Assembly: GCA_013399875.1 (NCBI GenBank)
Contig: VXAZ01001116.1
Span: 578,319-642,318 of the forward strand
DNA length: 64,000 bases
Origin: Gymnorhina tibicen
Taxonomy: Eukaryota; Chordata; Aves; Passeriformes; Artamidae
Direction of reading: 5' to 3'
Below the pieces are notes generated by a model. It was not told the origin of the DNA. It searched no databases and saw nothing but the letters and a program-made list of their open reading frames with translations. Each line of letters starts with the position of its first letter. Positions within the stretch are counted from its first letter, which is position 1. This document shows positions 37,241 through 50,700 of this stretch, piece by piece. The translations under genes and the position numbers were made by a program.

Positions 37241-40200
37241 TTACAGTATAGCAATATGTAAAATATGCAACTAACTGAGTGTTTTAAATGATGCTTGCAA
37301 CTTAAATGGATGCATCCACTTTATATACAGCTTGATTGTCCAGGCTTGTATCAATAAGATGGAGTGGAGCAGACAAGGAGAGAGCTGCTCCTGGCCATAA
37401 CATTGTTTCAGTGCTACAGAGACACTGCCACGAGGGTCTCTTTCCACTGCATTAATGTATGCATCCAATTACAGAGAGGCTTTCTGTTTGCTTGTTCCAG
37501 CTGTAGAATGCAATGCTGTACTTGTGCTCACATTGTTGTGTTCATGTCTACTGCAGAGGATAAAGGCTTTTTGGAAAGAGATTCCAAATTCAGCCAGAAG
37601 AAAATACTGCTTTCATATCTCAAGTAGGCATCTACATTGTGCAGTTAAAGTTACAGTAATATGATTTTTTTCTCTTAATATTCAAATTAAAAACTCTACA
37701 ATCTTATTTTGGACTGTTTTTCATGATTTCTATTTTCTTTACTATGAAAATAGATTTTTATTTCTTGAACTCCTTCACAAGCCCCAGTGTGCAAAGGTTT
37801 AATATTGGTTTTGATCAGAATGCACTCAGTAGTAGACCCTGGTCTTGCAAAGAGATCAGTGCAAAAACTTCCTTGTGCTTGTAGCAAAAACAAAAACCTC
37901 ATTCAGAGGGAGATAAGCTAAATCTTCTGCTCCTTTATTTTAGAGAACTAGTTGTTTTGCACTAGGAAACAAAAGTGAATAAATGCATTTCCAGGACATT
38001 GACTTCCTTGTAATTTTTTAAGGGAGGGAGCAATGCCCCAAGTCTGTTCGATTTTTCTTGGCCTGTAATGAGATGTTTTCTAGACAAAATATTTCACCCC
38101 ACAAAAGGCATGCTTAATTGAGAGATTTAGCATTAAGAACCCTTTCTGTTCCTATATTGGAGATGTGAAGCACAGAAGTTCCCACAAATCCAACAGTTAT
38201 GGGCAAGAGAGGCAAGGAAACGTCATCGCTCTCTTATCTAAAACTTGATCCTGTGACAAAAAGCTAAAAGTGAATTAAAAGGAAACAAAGAGAAAGTCCA
38301 TCCTGTGGAATGCTGAATGCCCTTCTCTCCACTCAGTTTCTGGAAGAAAAGGATGCTCGGCAGCTCATACTTTTCTTGATTTTCCTACAGTTCATGTGCG
38401 GAACATTTTAAAAAAGAACATACCATTTGCATACTAGTTGTATCAGGCCAGGACCTTTTCTGAGAATGGGACTCACTCTGGAAAAACAATCACAAAACAC
38501 CCACTGTTCAACAGTTCCTAGACACAGTGGGCTGGACTGAGAATAGCATGTCAGGTTTAATTTAAAATGTTTCCAATTTTCTTTTCTCATATCATATTTT
38601 CTTGGCTATTTTTATAGGATTTTTTGACTTCTCCTGTGTTAGTGCCCTGATTTTTAATTTCTTTAATTCTCATTAGGCTACATGAGAACTGATATAGTCA
38701 CATCATAATGTCAAGCATTTGCAAATAAATAAGTATTTATGGACTTCAAAAAATTGAATTATGCAAATGAAGTTCAATAAATTGTGAAAATATTTATTAT
38801 TCTCCACACTGTGTGGTGTACATCTTCTTCAAAAAAATTCTTTTCAACTGATATTATGAGCTCAATAGAGCACAACACTTCCACTGGAACCATCATGGTT
38901 TAATTACATGGCAACATATGTACTCCAAATATTTCTAAAATGGGTAGAATTTGCAATGTAAATGCATATCAAAATAGCTACATGACCTGTGCAGTAGCCA
39001 GTTTTCAGAGCTATATAGCAATCCCATCCAGAAAACACCAAAATGGTCTAAAGGGAAAAAAACAAAAAAACCCAAACTAAAACTAAACAAAAAAACCACT
39101 AAGAAATCTCTATCATTTGTAAACATTATGCTGAAAGAGCAGGACCCAGCACATGCAGGGCCAAATACCATCAGCCCACAGTTCTCATTACTCTGAAGGG
39201 ACTGGGCTGCCTGCAGTCTGCATTGCATCAAGTCCCATAAGATCATTTGCCATTTTACAAGGCAAGAGGGATTCCAACCATCAGGAATATGGATTTTAGA
39301 AATTGGGGACATTTTAGAAAGACGTGTGTACTGATTTTAACAGCAATGTTGAGATGTAATGAATTTGGGAAACATTCTGAGTAGAGCATATTTTTTAAAT
39401 TAGTAAAAACAGTAAAATCAAGACTACAAAAGGTGAGGATTATGCTATAAATATATACATACTTCTCATACTCTGCAAAAGACAGAACAGACAGCGTTTT
39501 TTAAACCAAGGCATGTGCCTGACTTCCTGCTTAAAGTGGGTCTGTTTTTAGAAGGGATCTGAACACTCAATTTTACCAACTTCAGCAAAGAATCTGAGAA
39601 TAGGCAAAGTAACCTATTACTCTGGAAAACACAGGCCATTATACATCTTCTCTAAAAACGTAATTACATTAAAAAAATCTTAGTTAATCAAACTCATACA
39701 GGAAGCGTGTGCAGGGTGACTCATGCCTTCCTCTGCATTGTGCTGGCAGAAAATGGAGCTGGTGGAGGCAACGCCTTCGCTGCCTCAGTGCAATACACTC
39801 ATCTGGCAGCTGTGGTGGACTCCAGCCACCCCAAATTCTGGCAGGGGAACAGGCAGGGTGTGCCAGGACCATGCTTTTTACAAGCCGGAGGAAGCACTGC
39901 AGCAAGAAGAGGTTATGATTTTCTACAGGGCACAGATCCTGTTACCAACATCACTTATCTTGGTACCCCACTAGTTTGTTTTCCCAGGCGGAAGTTGAAT
40001 GCTTCATATAGCCATGCTCATTTTGACACAGGTTCTAAAAGGCATACATTAGACTTGTATCTACAACAGAAAAAAGGACCTTCATAATCAGATTATGTTT
40101 GCTGTGATAGTAACAGTGCTCAATTATACAACTGTATATAAAATACCCAATGTTTCAAGAAGTAACATTTTTCAACATTAAATTAAACTTGCTAAAAATA

Positions 40201-41500
40201 CAGTATACTTCCTGTAATTTCTCTCTATATGTCAGAAGAGTAATGGTGTATTTATAGCAAAGATGATACTTCCATTAATTCTTTCAATCAGCTAGGGACT
40301 GAGATAATTGGCAAAATTCTCTTCACTGCTATTTAGCTGGCTTTAAACCACAGTTAAACTTTACAGCAGTGTTTCTCACCCACTCCAGTTTTATTTGATG
40401 TTATTATATCTGTCAATCTTGAACAGGAAGATGCAAAGAGAATTGAGAAAGTTATTGTTTGCCTGATCATTCTGAAACTCATCAAGGTGGCACGTATAAG
40501 GAATGGGGTAGGAAATCTAAGAAAGAAAATATTAGTTATGGCTGATAGAACAGTCTTCAGCTGCCCTCACTGCACTGTTTCCTATCTACCATACCACATA
40601 ATAAAATACATCTCCAAGGCACAGGCACTCAACATAAGGTCAGCTGTCTGTGGAGAAGAGTGTACCTGGAGATGCAGGACTATGGAAGGACATTGCCTGG
40701 AGAAGAAGCACTTTTGGTCCCAATCAGCTGTGCTCAGGAGCAATGGCTGACAAAGGGATGATGCAGAAATTTTAAACTTGAGGTATGAGGTTTACCAGGA
40801 TTTTTTGTCTCTCATGCCATATTTGCAGTGGAATCCAGACCAGTGTCAATACCTATTTCTTGGTAAATACCTTGCAAGGCAAAGGGTTTGGATAGACTTT
40901 TACAGTTGTAAATAATAAAACGTACAAAAATGGGTGCATGATTTTCCACTGATTATTTTTATGGGCTATTGGACCTCCTGAAATGCAGCTGCTCGATCAG
41001 ACATTTTTAGTCTAAACACTTCTGGAAATCATGTGGGAAAGCATTCTACATTTTCACATATCAGTGATTGTGTTGACCTTTTTCCTCCAAAATGATGTAC
41101 AGAATGGGAACCGTCTTACCTGGTTTTAGCCATCTCAAATTTAGGCATTTACTTTACCTATGGTATAGATTCACCCTATAAACAACAGAAAGACTGGTGA
41201 GCCTCCAGGCAGAGATTCTCTATCCTAAAATCTTTGGCAAAGATGACTAGTGCAGAGTGAGCTGATTTTCCCTATTAGGAGCACAAGTGGGAGGTAGGAG
41301 GATTTATATGCTGTTTAAGTATTTTCATAAAGTACAAATCTTCACCACAAAAACTATTAAGAGAGGCCAGCTGGAAACATTCCCACTTAATATTTTAATA
41401 TGGATTTCCCCAAGAGGAAATATTTCACCGTCACTTAAGTAATTTGAAAACCGCTTGTTTGAAAAGAAACATGAGGAGGAAAAAAAGTGATTTTGCGAGG
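37241..41500. other. Single-copy AT-rich DNA, no gene recognised
   Basis: No gene or transposon recognised. Contains an A-rich patch at 39053-39107 and an octamer word ATTATGCAAAT at 38759-38769. A GC-richer stretch at 39700-39930 carries a 126-codon open frame (39707-40087 plus) of no known family. Confidence 0.55.
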
Positions 41501-41870
41501 CATTCCAATAATACAGTTGTTAAGTAATGGGATAAAAAGCTTGACTGCACACACACAGAGGAACACAGAGGCACAAAGGTGGGAGGGGGAGTTCAAATTA
41601 CACCCTGCCCCACCTCATGCCAGCCCCATCTTAGCCATCAGGCCATCGAAGGCCCATCTCCACATCCATGAAGAAGCACAAGGACTCAAGGCAGGTGGAG
41701 AAACCCCAATAACCCAGTCAGAGAAATAGCCCCCACCCAGCTCCTCCAAGACTGCCACCGGAGTGTCTCAGCATCATGGACTGGGGACCTCCATCCCCAT
41801 GAGGCAGTGGGAGCTGCTCTCCAGGACCCCACGACACAGAGGGGGCCTCTGCAGGGGACAGGGAATACAC
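41501..41870. other. GC-richer sequence of unknown origin
   Basis: This stretch is clearly GC-richer than its surroundings and is continuous with the possible LTR that follows. It may belong to the same old retroelement. No coding potential seen. Confidence 0.3.
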
Positions 41871-42530
41871 TGTGAGATGCAGAGGAAGAGCATTGCAGGA
41901 TAGCATATGACTGATTATGGGATGTTTAGGGCAGGAACCAGAGGTGGAGAAAGGGAAGGATCAAGGTGATTTGGGAAGGAACACACACAGAAAGATAGGA
42001 GAGTGAGGGGATAAAAGTGATCAGTTATGTAAGAACAGGGGCTGGTCAGCACACTCATCTGGCTGTGTCCTGCACCCCATTAGTGAAATCTGTCCTGTCC
42101 TTTTGCTAAACCTCTCTCTAACTCTTTTCCTGGGTGAGGGATTCTCTGGGGTGGGTGGGCATTGGTGCATGTCTCTGGGAACGAGGTGGGAGGAAGGGGA
42201 GAGTGGTAACCCAGAGCAGCTTCTGCATTAACTGTGTGGCTAAGCCCAGTTCCACGAGTGAGGCCCAGTGGGTGTGTGGTGTGTGTGTGTGTGTGTGTGT
42301 GTGCCACTGCAGGTGTGTGTCAGAGCATCTGTCTCAGCAGCTGGAATGAAGCCACAGCCTTGGGGGCTCATATGTCCAAGTGCCAGAAACAGGGGAGACT
42401 GGGACCCAGGAACAGGTATTGGGTGTAGGAGCCCAGATTCTGGAGACCCACACTATACATATGGAGACATCCATCTGCACCAGCAGACCTCCACCCTGCT
42501 CAGACAGAGAGGGAAGCAGGGTGAGGGAAT
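41871..42530 (+). mobile_element. Possible old LTR
   Basis: A GC-richer block starting near TGTGAGATGC. It contains a TATA-like GGATAAAAG at about 42010, followed within 50-120 bases by TCCTGCACCCCATTAGTG and a TCCTTTTGCTAAACC pyrimidine-rich part, an order resembling the promoter, R and U5 parts of avian ERV LTRs. The word GGGAATA occurs near both edges (41861-41867 and 42525-42531), but it does not directly abut a TG/CA pair, so it is not a proper target-site duplication. Edges and identity are uncertain. Confidence 0.35.
42279..42303 (+). repeat. (GT)n microsatellite
   Basis: Twenty-five bases of uninterrupted GT dinucleotide, preceded by a degenerate GGTGTGTG stretch. Overlapping open frames with Val-Cys runs are artefacts of this repeat. 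Confidence 0.97.
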
Positions 42531-42820
42531 AGAATTAACGTTTTCAATTTTATTCAAGGAAGATATTTCTACTGACTCAAACAAACTGTGGATTTTTGCT
42601 TTAAAGAATATCTTCACACTGTTTTAACTGGGTTTTTCCTCCTGTTTTGAAGCACAGTATTCCCTAGGATACTAAAGATATGGTTCTATTTATTGCCTTT
42701 AGAAAAGCTTACTGGTACAGATTCTAAAAGTATTCTCATCAAGAGTAGAAAATGTCTGAATGCCTTTCTGAAACTACAAGTTTCAGAAGTAATTCAAACA
42801 TCATATCAAGGAAATTTTAT
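42531..42820. other. Single-copy spacer, nothing recognised
   Basis: AT-rich unique sequence between the possible LTR and the ancient CR1 tail. Confidence 0.55.
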
Positions 42821-42890
42821 GGCCTCAGTAACACAGTAGGACAGGTTAAACGATCATGATGTTCCCTTCTGGCCTTAAAATTTATTAAGT
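42821..42890 (+). mobile_element. Ancient CR1 3' end
   Basis: The text GATCATGATGTTCCCTTCTG followed by GCCTTAAAATTTATTAAG closely follows the 3' end of old sauropsid CR1 elements, in which GATGATCATAATGGTCCC is followed by TTCTGGCCTTAAAATCTATG. Only the last 70 bases or so are recognisable. It sits directly before a MIR-like relic. Confidence 0.65.
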
Positions 42891-42964
42891 ACCTCCCATT
42901 TTTTCTGCTGATAGGTTCAGTAATACCTTCCAACTGCACAGCTCTCTGTGGATATTATATGGTA

Positions 42965-43090
42965 GCTGCATATAATTACTTCCATCTTAGTACATGAAAA
43001 ACTCGGATTCAGAGGAGTTAAGTGACACAATCATCATGCAAGAGTGCATTAGAACCTATATTAGACCTTAGATTTATTGAGTGACCATTC
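42965..43090 (+). mobile_element. MIR-like SINE relic
   Basis: The central part AGAGGAGTTAAGTGACACAA, followed by a CATGCAAGAGTGCATTAGAA segment, follows the core of the mammalian-wide/amniote MIR SINE (GAGGTTAAGTGACTTGCCC, then the GGATTTGAACC region). The preceding TAATTACTTCCATCTTAG also fits the MIR TATTATCCCCATTTTACAG segment. Highly diverged, as expected for MIR in a bird. Confidence 0.55.
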
Positions 43091-44619
43091 TATGTGCAGT
43101 CCATCAGCCTCCCAGTTTCTCCCTAGCTAGTTAATTCCAGTGTTCCTTTTTCTTCCTTTCAGTAAAATAACAGCAATATCACCTTCTTATTTCTATTAAT
43201 CTACAAACTGCTGTCAACTGTGATTTCAGCTCATGTGGAATTTCTTCAGCTATTTCTAAGCAAACTACCATGGGCAACATTATCTGTGTAGCAGCAGTAA
43301 CAGGGAGCTAATTGCAAAATAATTACCTTAGGATTTAAAAGACACGGTTTGCATCCTCTGCTGCCATACCTTGGTACAGGCTTGAGACCTGTACCAAGTA
43401 CCTGCACCAAAGCTAGCAGAGGCTTTCAGACTGCATATGAGCTATAACTACACACATTACAGTGCACAGGTACCCCAAGTGCAGCTGTGAACATCCACTG
43501 CAGGTTTTTATGTTTCATGTGCACCTGACACATATAATGGGAAGCTGGTGGATTCTTCTGGAGATAGGATCATAACTTGCATATGCACCAATCTTATCTT
43601 TGATTGTTATTCTGGGTAACAGTATTTACATTCTAAATTATGCACACTCATTCAACATAACAAAATAATTATGACAATACTCTTCATAATAAATTGTAGT
43701 GAGCAAAAACTTAGAATTTGAAGTTTGAGATATAAAGTAAATTGCATATTAATACTTAATTAAGTCTATAAAAAATTGAAGAACAAATTTTACAGCACAT
43801 TTAATAAATATATCTCATGTGTAAACTCTCAGGAGCAACTTAAAAACACATTGAATGGAAATGCCCTGAGGTGGCTCAAGTTTCTCCTCTCTAGCTGCAT
43901 TCAAGGGCTGATTACAATGACCTGTTTCCCACATCAGCTCTGCCCCTTTCTCCATTTTACTCCATACCTACAGAAGTTTTAGGGAGAGATGATAGGATAA
44001 TGTACACAGAATTGATAGCACTACACAGGTGAGAGCCAGAACAATGAGCAGCTCTTTCAGTGAGCTCTCCCAGCAGCAGCCTGCAAGCAGTGCCTGAGTA
44101 AAGATGCAGAAATCAAAAGAACTGAGAAAATACACTAAAGAAGTTGCCTCCTTCATAGCAACACCAAATGTGAAGGGCATCCACACCCTGAAAATGTATT
44201 CATCACACACAGGGCCATGGACTGTGTGACATGTAACAGCTGTAAAAATGTCTTTCCATCCTGCAGGTAGGAGATTGTACATCACTGTTTTGTACATAAA
44301 CCTGGGGTGCTCTGCAGCCTGCCTCAGTCCTACCAGGCATCTTTTATCTTGCTAAGTGCCAGACAGCAAACCTACTTACCAACCTTCCTAACCCCATCCA
44401 GTCCTTCAATCTTGTTAGAGCCTTATCTATTTCATATCAGTTGTGCATGCTCAGAAGTGCCTTTTTAGCAGAAATGAGTGTCTGTTACCTAACTGGGGAC
44501 TTGTATGTAGATGAACAGGCACTTGGCTTCTGTCTAAATCCTCCAGAGAAACAAAATTATTAGAGATGGTCAGAGATGTGACTAACTTTACACAACTTTA
44601 TAATGACTACTGCAGTCCT
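43091..44619. other. Single-copy DNA with one hairpin
   Basis: No gene recognised. An 11-bp perfect hairpin is at 43370-43398. The longest open frame is 109 codons (43968-44297 minus), leucine-rich, of no known family. Confidence 0.55.
43370..43398. repeat. 11-bp perfect hairpin
   Basis: Arms CTTGGTACAGG (43370-43380) and CCTGTACCAAG (43388-43398) around a seven-base loop. Confidence 0.85.
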
Positions 44620-44730
44620 AATAATCTATACATAACATCATTTACTATATCCCTTCTCAGGTGTCTCTTTTCCAAGGTCAAAAGTGCTAGGTTACTTGTC
44701 TCTTCTTACATAGAAATCAATCCCTGCCTC
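44620..44730 (-). mobile_element. Probable ancient CR1 relic, antisense
   Basis: The plus-strand words TTTACTATATCCCTTCTCAG and GTGTCTCTTTTCCAAGGTCA, followed by AAAAGTGCTAGG, match in order the antisense pattern of old CR1 (TCATATCCCCCCTTAGTCG, TCTCTTTTCCAAGCTGAAAA, GTCCCAG). Short and diverged. Confidence 0.5.
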
Positions 44731-47700
44731 TGTTTTGTTGGGGTTTTTTCTGAGGGGTTTTGGGCAATTTTTTTTTTTTTATGTGCTTCATATTATATTC
44801 CCTGCTAATGTTATTCTGAGAACTTTTTAGTATACACCTATACATTTTCCATGGTCAGAAAAAGGAACATGTATTGACTTATAATAATCACAGCTAATCA
44901 CTTATCCTTTGCTTTTAGATTTTCCCTTTTACTTTGAGTTCTCTTACGTTTGTTTTTTTCCTTATTTGTGCTATTGCTTTTCCTTTTAGTCCAAGATCTT
45001 TAGCTTCCACTGGAGTGTACTGATCTGTAAGGGGAACCTGTTTTGCCATTGTCAGGTACAGAGCTCATGCCAGAAGAGGCAAGGAGCGGTCTTCTTTCAC
45101 CCAGAAGAGACAAAGTACAAAATAAAACTGCTTGACTTTCGTTTTACTAAGAAATATAGCTTCACACAAATCTTCCTACATTAATTGGTCCTAGTTATTT
45201 GCCTTAAAAACTGAGGAAAGGAAAAGCATGAGTTTTGCTACTATTTCCATTTTTAACTATATGATGTGCTTAATTTATAGAGGTGCGGCACTCAGATATA
45301 TGAGAGAAGAAGAAGAAAAATTCAGGCTAGAAGAGGAGGAAAGAGGATTCTAGGTTTTTAATACAGTATTTAAATCTTTTACATATATTGTAATTTTTTC
45401 CTTTTATTGAAGCAAGCTTTGGCTTTATAAAGTAATGATTTTGTGAAGGATTATTGTGGAAGAATTTTGCATTTAAACTCAATTTGCTTACTTGTACCAC
45501 TATATGAGTTGATCGCAAATTAGACCAAAGAATTGCATAGAAGTGATTCAGAGGAAGCAGGAAGAGGAATGGCAAAAAAGGATTTTGGCAAGCCCTAAAT
45601 GCTTGGGAAGACAGATAGCATACCTGACAGAATCAGCACATGTATCTCAGCATAGAAGCTTCGGTTGTCTTTGGTGGCCAGGATTTTTGCCAGTTGTCTC
45701 CTCCTTTGTCCTCAAGGGGAAAATAATCTTCAGTATTAACATATTTGTTGAATGAGGCACATAATTCTGTGTTTTACTGTACTCCATTTCTCATAAGGCA
45801 CATAATCTATTCTCAGATTTCCCAGCTGAATGCAGCTCTGAGCTTGTGGAAAGGATTACAGAATTTTATTTGAATACAAGCTAGTAGTTGTGTTTTGTGC
45901 CTGGTATGATTACTGAAATCACAATGTGTTCCTTTTTCTGTATGGAACAGATTTATACCAGGGCATACAGAAAAGGCTTTCTCTGGCATTGGCAGTGAAG
46001 AATATCATCTGGAGCATCTCCTAAGGCCACACAGTTGAGATACACCTGGTATTACATGTTATAGTCTTTCTCCACTGCTATAAAACACAAGGTCTATATT
46101 TTCACATGTGCTTAAACTAATGATAGATGAGTCATATTCCAAATTACTGTTGTGGAAAACCAACCTCCAGGCACCAACCCATATTCATGCAAGCATGCCA
46201 AAATGAGATTATATCCTTGAGCCAAACCGCAATTAAAAAGGCCCTTAAAAACACTAATAATTTTGACTTAATCAATGGTTATTGCTCTTTTTAAATGGAG
46301 TTTAGAATTTGTGCAGTGGCTTTGATTTTCACTTTTTGTTAAATCAAGCACTGTTTTTGCCAGAATGGAAAATCTGTCACATTGCAATAACACTTCAAGT
46401 GCATAAGTACAGCCTAAAAATTGAGCAAGCGTAGCTCTAACATGAGTATGGGAATTAATTGTTCTTTTGCTGTAATATCTGGGGAAGCCGAAGGCAATTC
46501 ACATTTCCGTGTGCCACCACAATAGTTTCAACCAAACTAATCATCCTTCTCCTGGAAGGAGAAAAGCTATATGAAACCCCTGAGCACGACACAAGTCATG
46601 CAGCAGAATTCAAGTGAAGATGGCACTGAAAGATGAGATTCATGGAAGAAACATTTATTTCAGAAATTATAGTTTGGTAGGGTGGATTTAACTCAACAGA
46701 AGACATTCCACAAGAAGATATTTCTAAAGAAATCTCTCTCTCTTGTCAATGCCTTTAAATTAAGTTTAAAGTCTTGCATGGCCCAAAGTAATGTACACAA
46801 AATAAGTAAGCAGGCAGCTGCTAATATAATACAGGGAAAGAAAGGATGCCATGTGTTGTTAAACAAAGATGTGACATTTGCTGAAGAGAGAAGAAAATAG
46901 AAAGAGCAGAAATACTACAACCCAACAGGATTCCTTATTTTACATTCTTCTTCTCTTCTACTTTCATTCCACTAGCACATGGGATGGATGCCAGAGATGC
47001 ATCAAACTGTCCAAGTATAATTTAAGTAGTCAGGGAACAGATGTTCACAACAGTTCCTGGTCAGTGCAGGGATTTTACTACCTGCCCACAAGGTTCTACC
47101 CACTGTGAAAACTGTATTTCTGGAAGATGTACTATATCAGTTTATATCAAAATACATGTATTCTGTAAGGTTGAATGACCCGAATCGACTACCAATGTAA
47201 TACAATATCTCCTCCCTTCCTCTCATCCTCCCTTTCTCCAAGACTGGATAGAAGTTACTCACACAGCCCAATATTATAATGCAGACTTCAAATGCTCAAA
47301 TACTTTAGGAATTTGACTTTGAATGTTGGCGACTTCCTACAGTGTGAACAGGTGGGAGAATGCTGGAAACTGAAGGTGAGCAACAGTTCTCCTTCCCTTC
47401 TCCCTTGTACATGCAGCAAAGGTCACAACTTTAATCCCCGCTTTCAAAGAAAGAAGAATGTGCCAGGTCCAGAAATCTACCAAAACTTTTTCCTTTTTAC
47501 CATTTTTCCACAAGAAGTAAGAAAAATGGTAATTTCTCTAAGTTGATCATCAAGGTGTATTGATTCTTTTAAGATTCTTTAAGAGGGAAAGGTAACCAAA
47601 TACATTGATGGGATTGAATATATCAGGATTTATATAGAGAAAGCAGTATATTGACATGACTGGAACTGGTAACAGAAAGAAAAAAACCCTCAAACCTAGA

Positions 47701-50700
47701 AAAGGGTGGCTGGAAAAATGACACTTAATGAATCAAACTTATGACTTCAGCAACATAAAAGATTTACTGTTCATTAGGGTTAAACAAACAGCAACATCTA
47801 TAGCCCACATATACATACTTTTTCTAGCTTTATGTAGGTCAGCACCAGTGGAATAACTGTATTAGTGGATCTTTTTATCTGAAGTTTTCCCCAACTTCCC
47901 TGGCGCCCACAAGAAGAATGTGCCATCATGACAGCACTGCCAGCAGAATCCAAGAAAGGCAATTTTAAGCTAGCTGTGGTTTTTCTAAACATGCTGCAGT
48001 ATAGCTGTGGCCTTGGCCTTCACTGCAGAAGGCAAAACTCAAATCTCCATCATCATAATATCTGTAATGTGTTTGGGGGTATATTTGACTTGTTTTAAAC
48101 ATTTTCTTTAAGAAGAAAAGCATTTTTGGACTAATTATGGCAGAACTTCTGGAAGAAGACAGATTTCACATTTCCTTCAGTAAGAAAAAAGTCAAGACAT
48201 TGTATGCCATGATGCGTGCAAGAATCACAGCACAGAGAGACCTCAGAGGCAATGGAAAGGAATTTACCAAGACCAAAGGGGTCAGCAGGTTTTTTTCTAA
48301 GCTACCAACAGAGTGTTAACTGGAGTAAAGCTCAGAAGCAAGAACTCATTGGCTGGGACACAGTGGGAAATGTAAGACCTGTATATAAAATTATTGTTTT
48401 TCTTTATTTTAACTTCCAGTCTGTGATCCCTATTTCTTTAGAGCTTTATTTTTAAAAGTGAAGTTCCATTCAAATAAAACAAGACATTACTGATTTTCAA
48501 AACTTCCTGGTCTCTTTGAAGAGCTAACTTGGACCCAGTCTGAGTATAATGACCTCACATCTGTGGCCTGCTTTGTGGCACCATCTCAGCCAAGAAAATA
48601 CAAACAAGCTAAGACTAGTAACCTACTGTCTTATTTTAGGACTAGTATGCTTATCAAATTGCATACAAGTGGAAGATCTCTTTTGTAAGTCCACTGTTTT
48701 GACCAGAAAGACAATATAATGCTGCCTTATGTCATTAGGTCTACGTGATACATATGTTTCTTCATGTCTAGGAGATCCCTTAAAATAGTCCTGAAATGAG
48801 TGGTCTGGTTGGATGTCCAAGCACTATCTTATCATACTAGACCTCTGTGAAGAAACAAAATAATCATAGTAAATAAAGCTTTCACTATTTTTCCACTGTC
48901 ATAAAAGCAATGAGAAACTGTTCTTTCTCTGCTTACACCAAAGTTCCTGAAGTGACTTGGAAATACAAAATCAGGTAACACTACGTAGGCTTTATTCTGT
49001 CTGGCACAAAAAAAATCTTCAAATATGCTGGCTAGGTAGTCACGAATGAAAAAATAAAAACAAAACAAAAGAGAAAAGCAAAACACTGAGCAAGATCCTT
49101 CTTTCCCTGGTTAAAATGCACTAACACTCAGCTGCTGTGTAAATGGTTCCACACCATCTGGCAGCTATAAAGGGAAAAGCAAACCATCATTTGCAGGTTA
49201 CTGTACTTCTCACATTTTTAATAATGTACCACAGTGTACTAATTGTCATAACACACAGCACAATGTACAAAATATTTAAAGTGCAGTATGTTACCTCTCA
49301 TTCATATTTATGCTACATAGTTCAAGAATGCACTTACATGGTGTGCCATTGCTATTCCGTGTGTTGCCTGGCTGTGTAGATTATATGGGATACACGAGAG
49401 AGAGTGCATTATACAGAAATGACACACTTTCCACAACACAGCCTTGCACTGCACTATGGATGATAATGACAGCAACTCCTTCGTCCACCATGACGATACA
49501 GGGACCCTGTCCCCACCTCACAGCCTGCTCCAGCACTCTCACAGACTGCAGCCTATCCTGCAACTGTTCCCACCAGATCCCTGCAGAACTGCACAGACAT
49601 CAACAGAGCCAGCTCCCTCAGCACTTGGCCAAACCCCAGGTCTAATAAGAATCAACAGATTAGTTTAGGATGTGCCGTTCTCTCTCTGAGACAACCCTGC
49701 ATCCATTCACCTGCTTCAGTGATGCTGAACGCAGCCCCAGCACACCTGCACCTATATTTTTCCCCATAGAGACATGGGGAGACATGTTTCCCTGTCTGCC
49801 TTGCTTGCTTATGGTGGTCCCTGGAAGAACCAGTGTCTGGGGGAAGAAGCCAGGAAGGAAGCAACCACAGACTTTGCAGGGTCTCATGTTTGCAGCTCCC
49901 TGGGTTATTTTTGAAGCCAGCCAGAATGGCAGCGCAGCCCTGTGTTTCTTTGCAAATACATGACTGTCCCTATAGAGTCCCCCTGACAGAAATTTAGAGG
50001 GAACAAGTAAGGGGCATTGCTCATGGCCTAGAAACAGCGACAAGCAGGACCTTTCCAGGACTTGGTGCATCCATAGTCTTAGAAATGAGATGGTAGCAAA
50101 TTATTCCCCACATCCTCTTTCAGCAGCTCTCACATTTTTATAAATCACAGTCTCTAGCAGATGTAGCTAAGTTGGGGGGAAACTCATAAAGATTTCTGTC
50201 TTCCTGGTTGACATCCAGTAGACCTCTTTTTTCCTAAGGAAGGCATCATTAAACTTACACAGCCAGACAAGCTAGCATGTGTCATCCAGTACGGGATAGC
50301 TTTCCATACATATCTTCTCAGCCCACACCAAGGCAATTAGCTATTTAAACCTTCTTTCTCTGAAAGTTTACATTATGGAAATGTCTTGCTCTATCAGTTG
50401 GAGAAATACACTCAGTATCGTCTTCCCCAGCAGACTCTTATGCCTTCTGTTATCACAGTTTTTCTCTCATCTTTCACTCCTCTACCAAATGCAAGCTTCA
50501 AGCCTATTCCCGCTCTTTCCTCATCCACTATCCATCCTACGCCCCCTCCTTCAGTTCAGTAGGGTTTTTCCTTCATTATATGTGCATGCTACCCAGCAGG
50601 CTCAGCCAGAGTGAAGCTGGCATCTCACAAGGTCCTGCCTCTGCCTTCTGTACATCTTCATTACACTGAGAAATAAATTATCTTGTTAGTTACATTATTA

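Noticed and set aside
39707..40087. 126-codon open frame with a possible exon-like composition
   Set aside because: Alternative frames are equally open and no family match or splice pair is evident.
49660..50070. 136-codon open frame on the minus strand
   Set aside because: Overlaps a plus-strand frame of similar length; no domain recognised.
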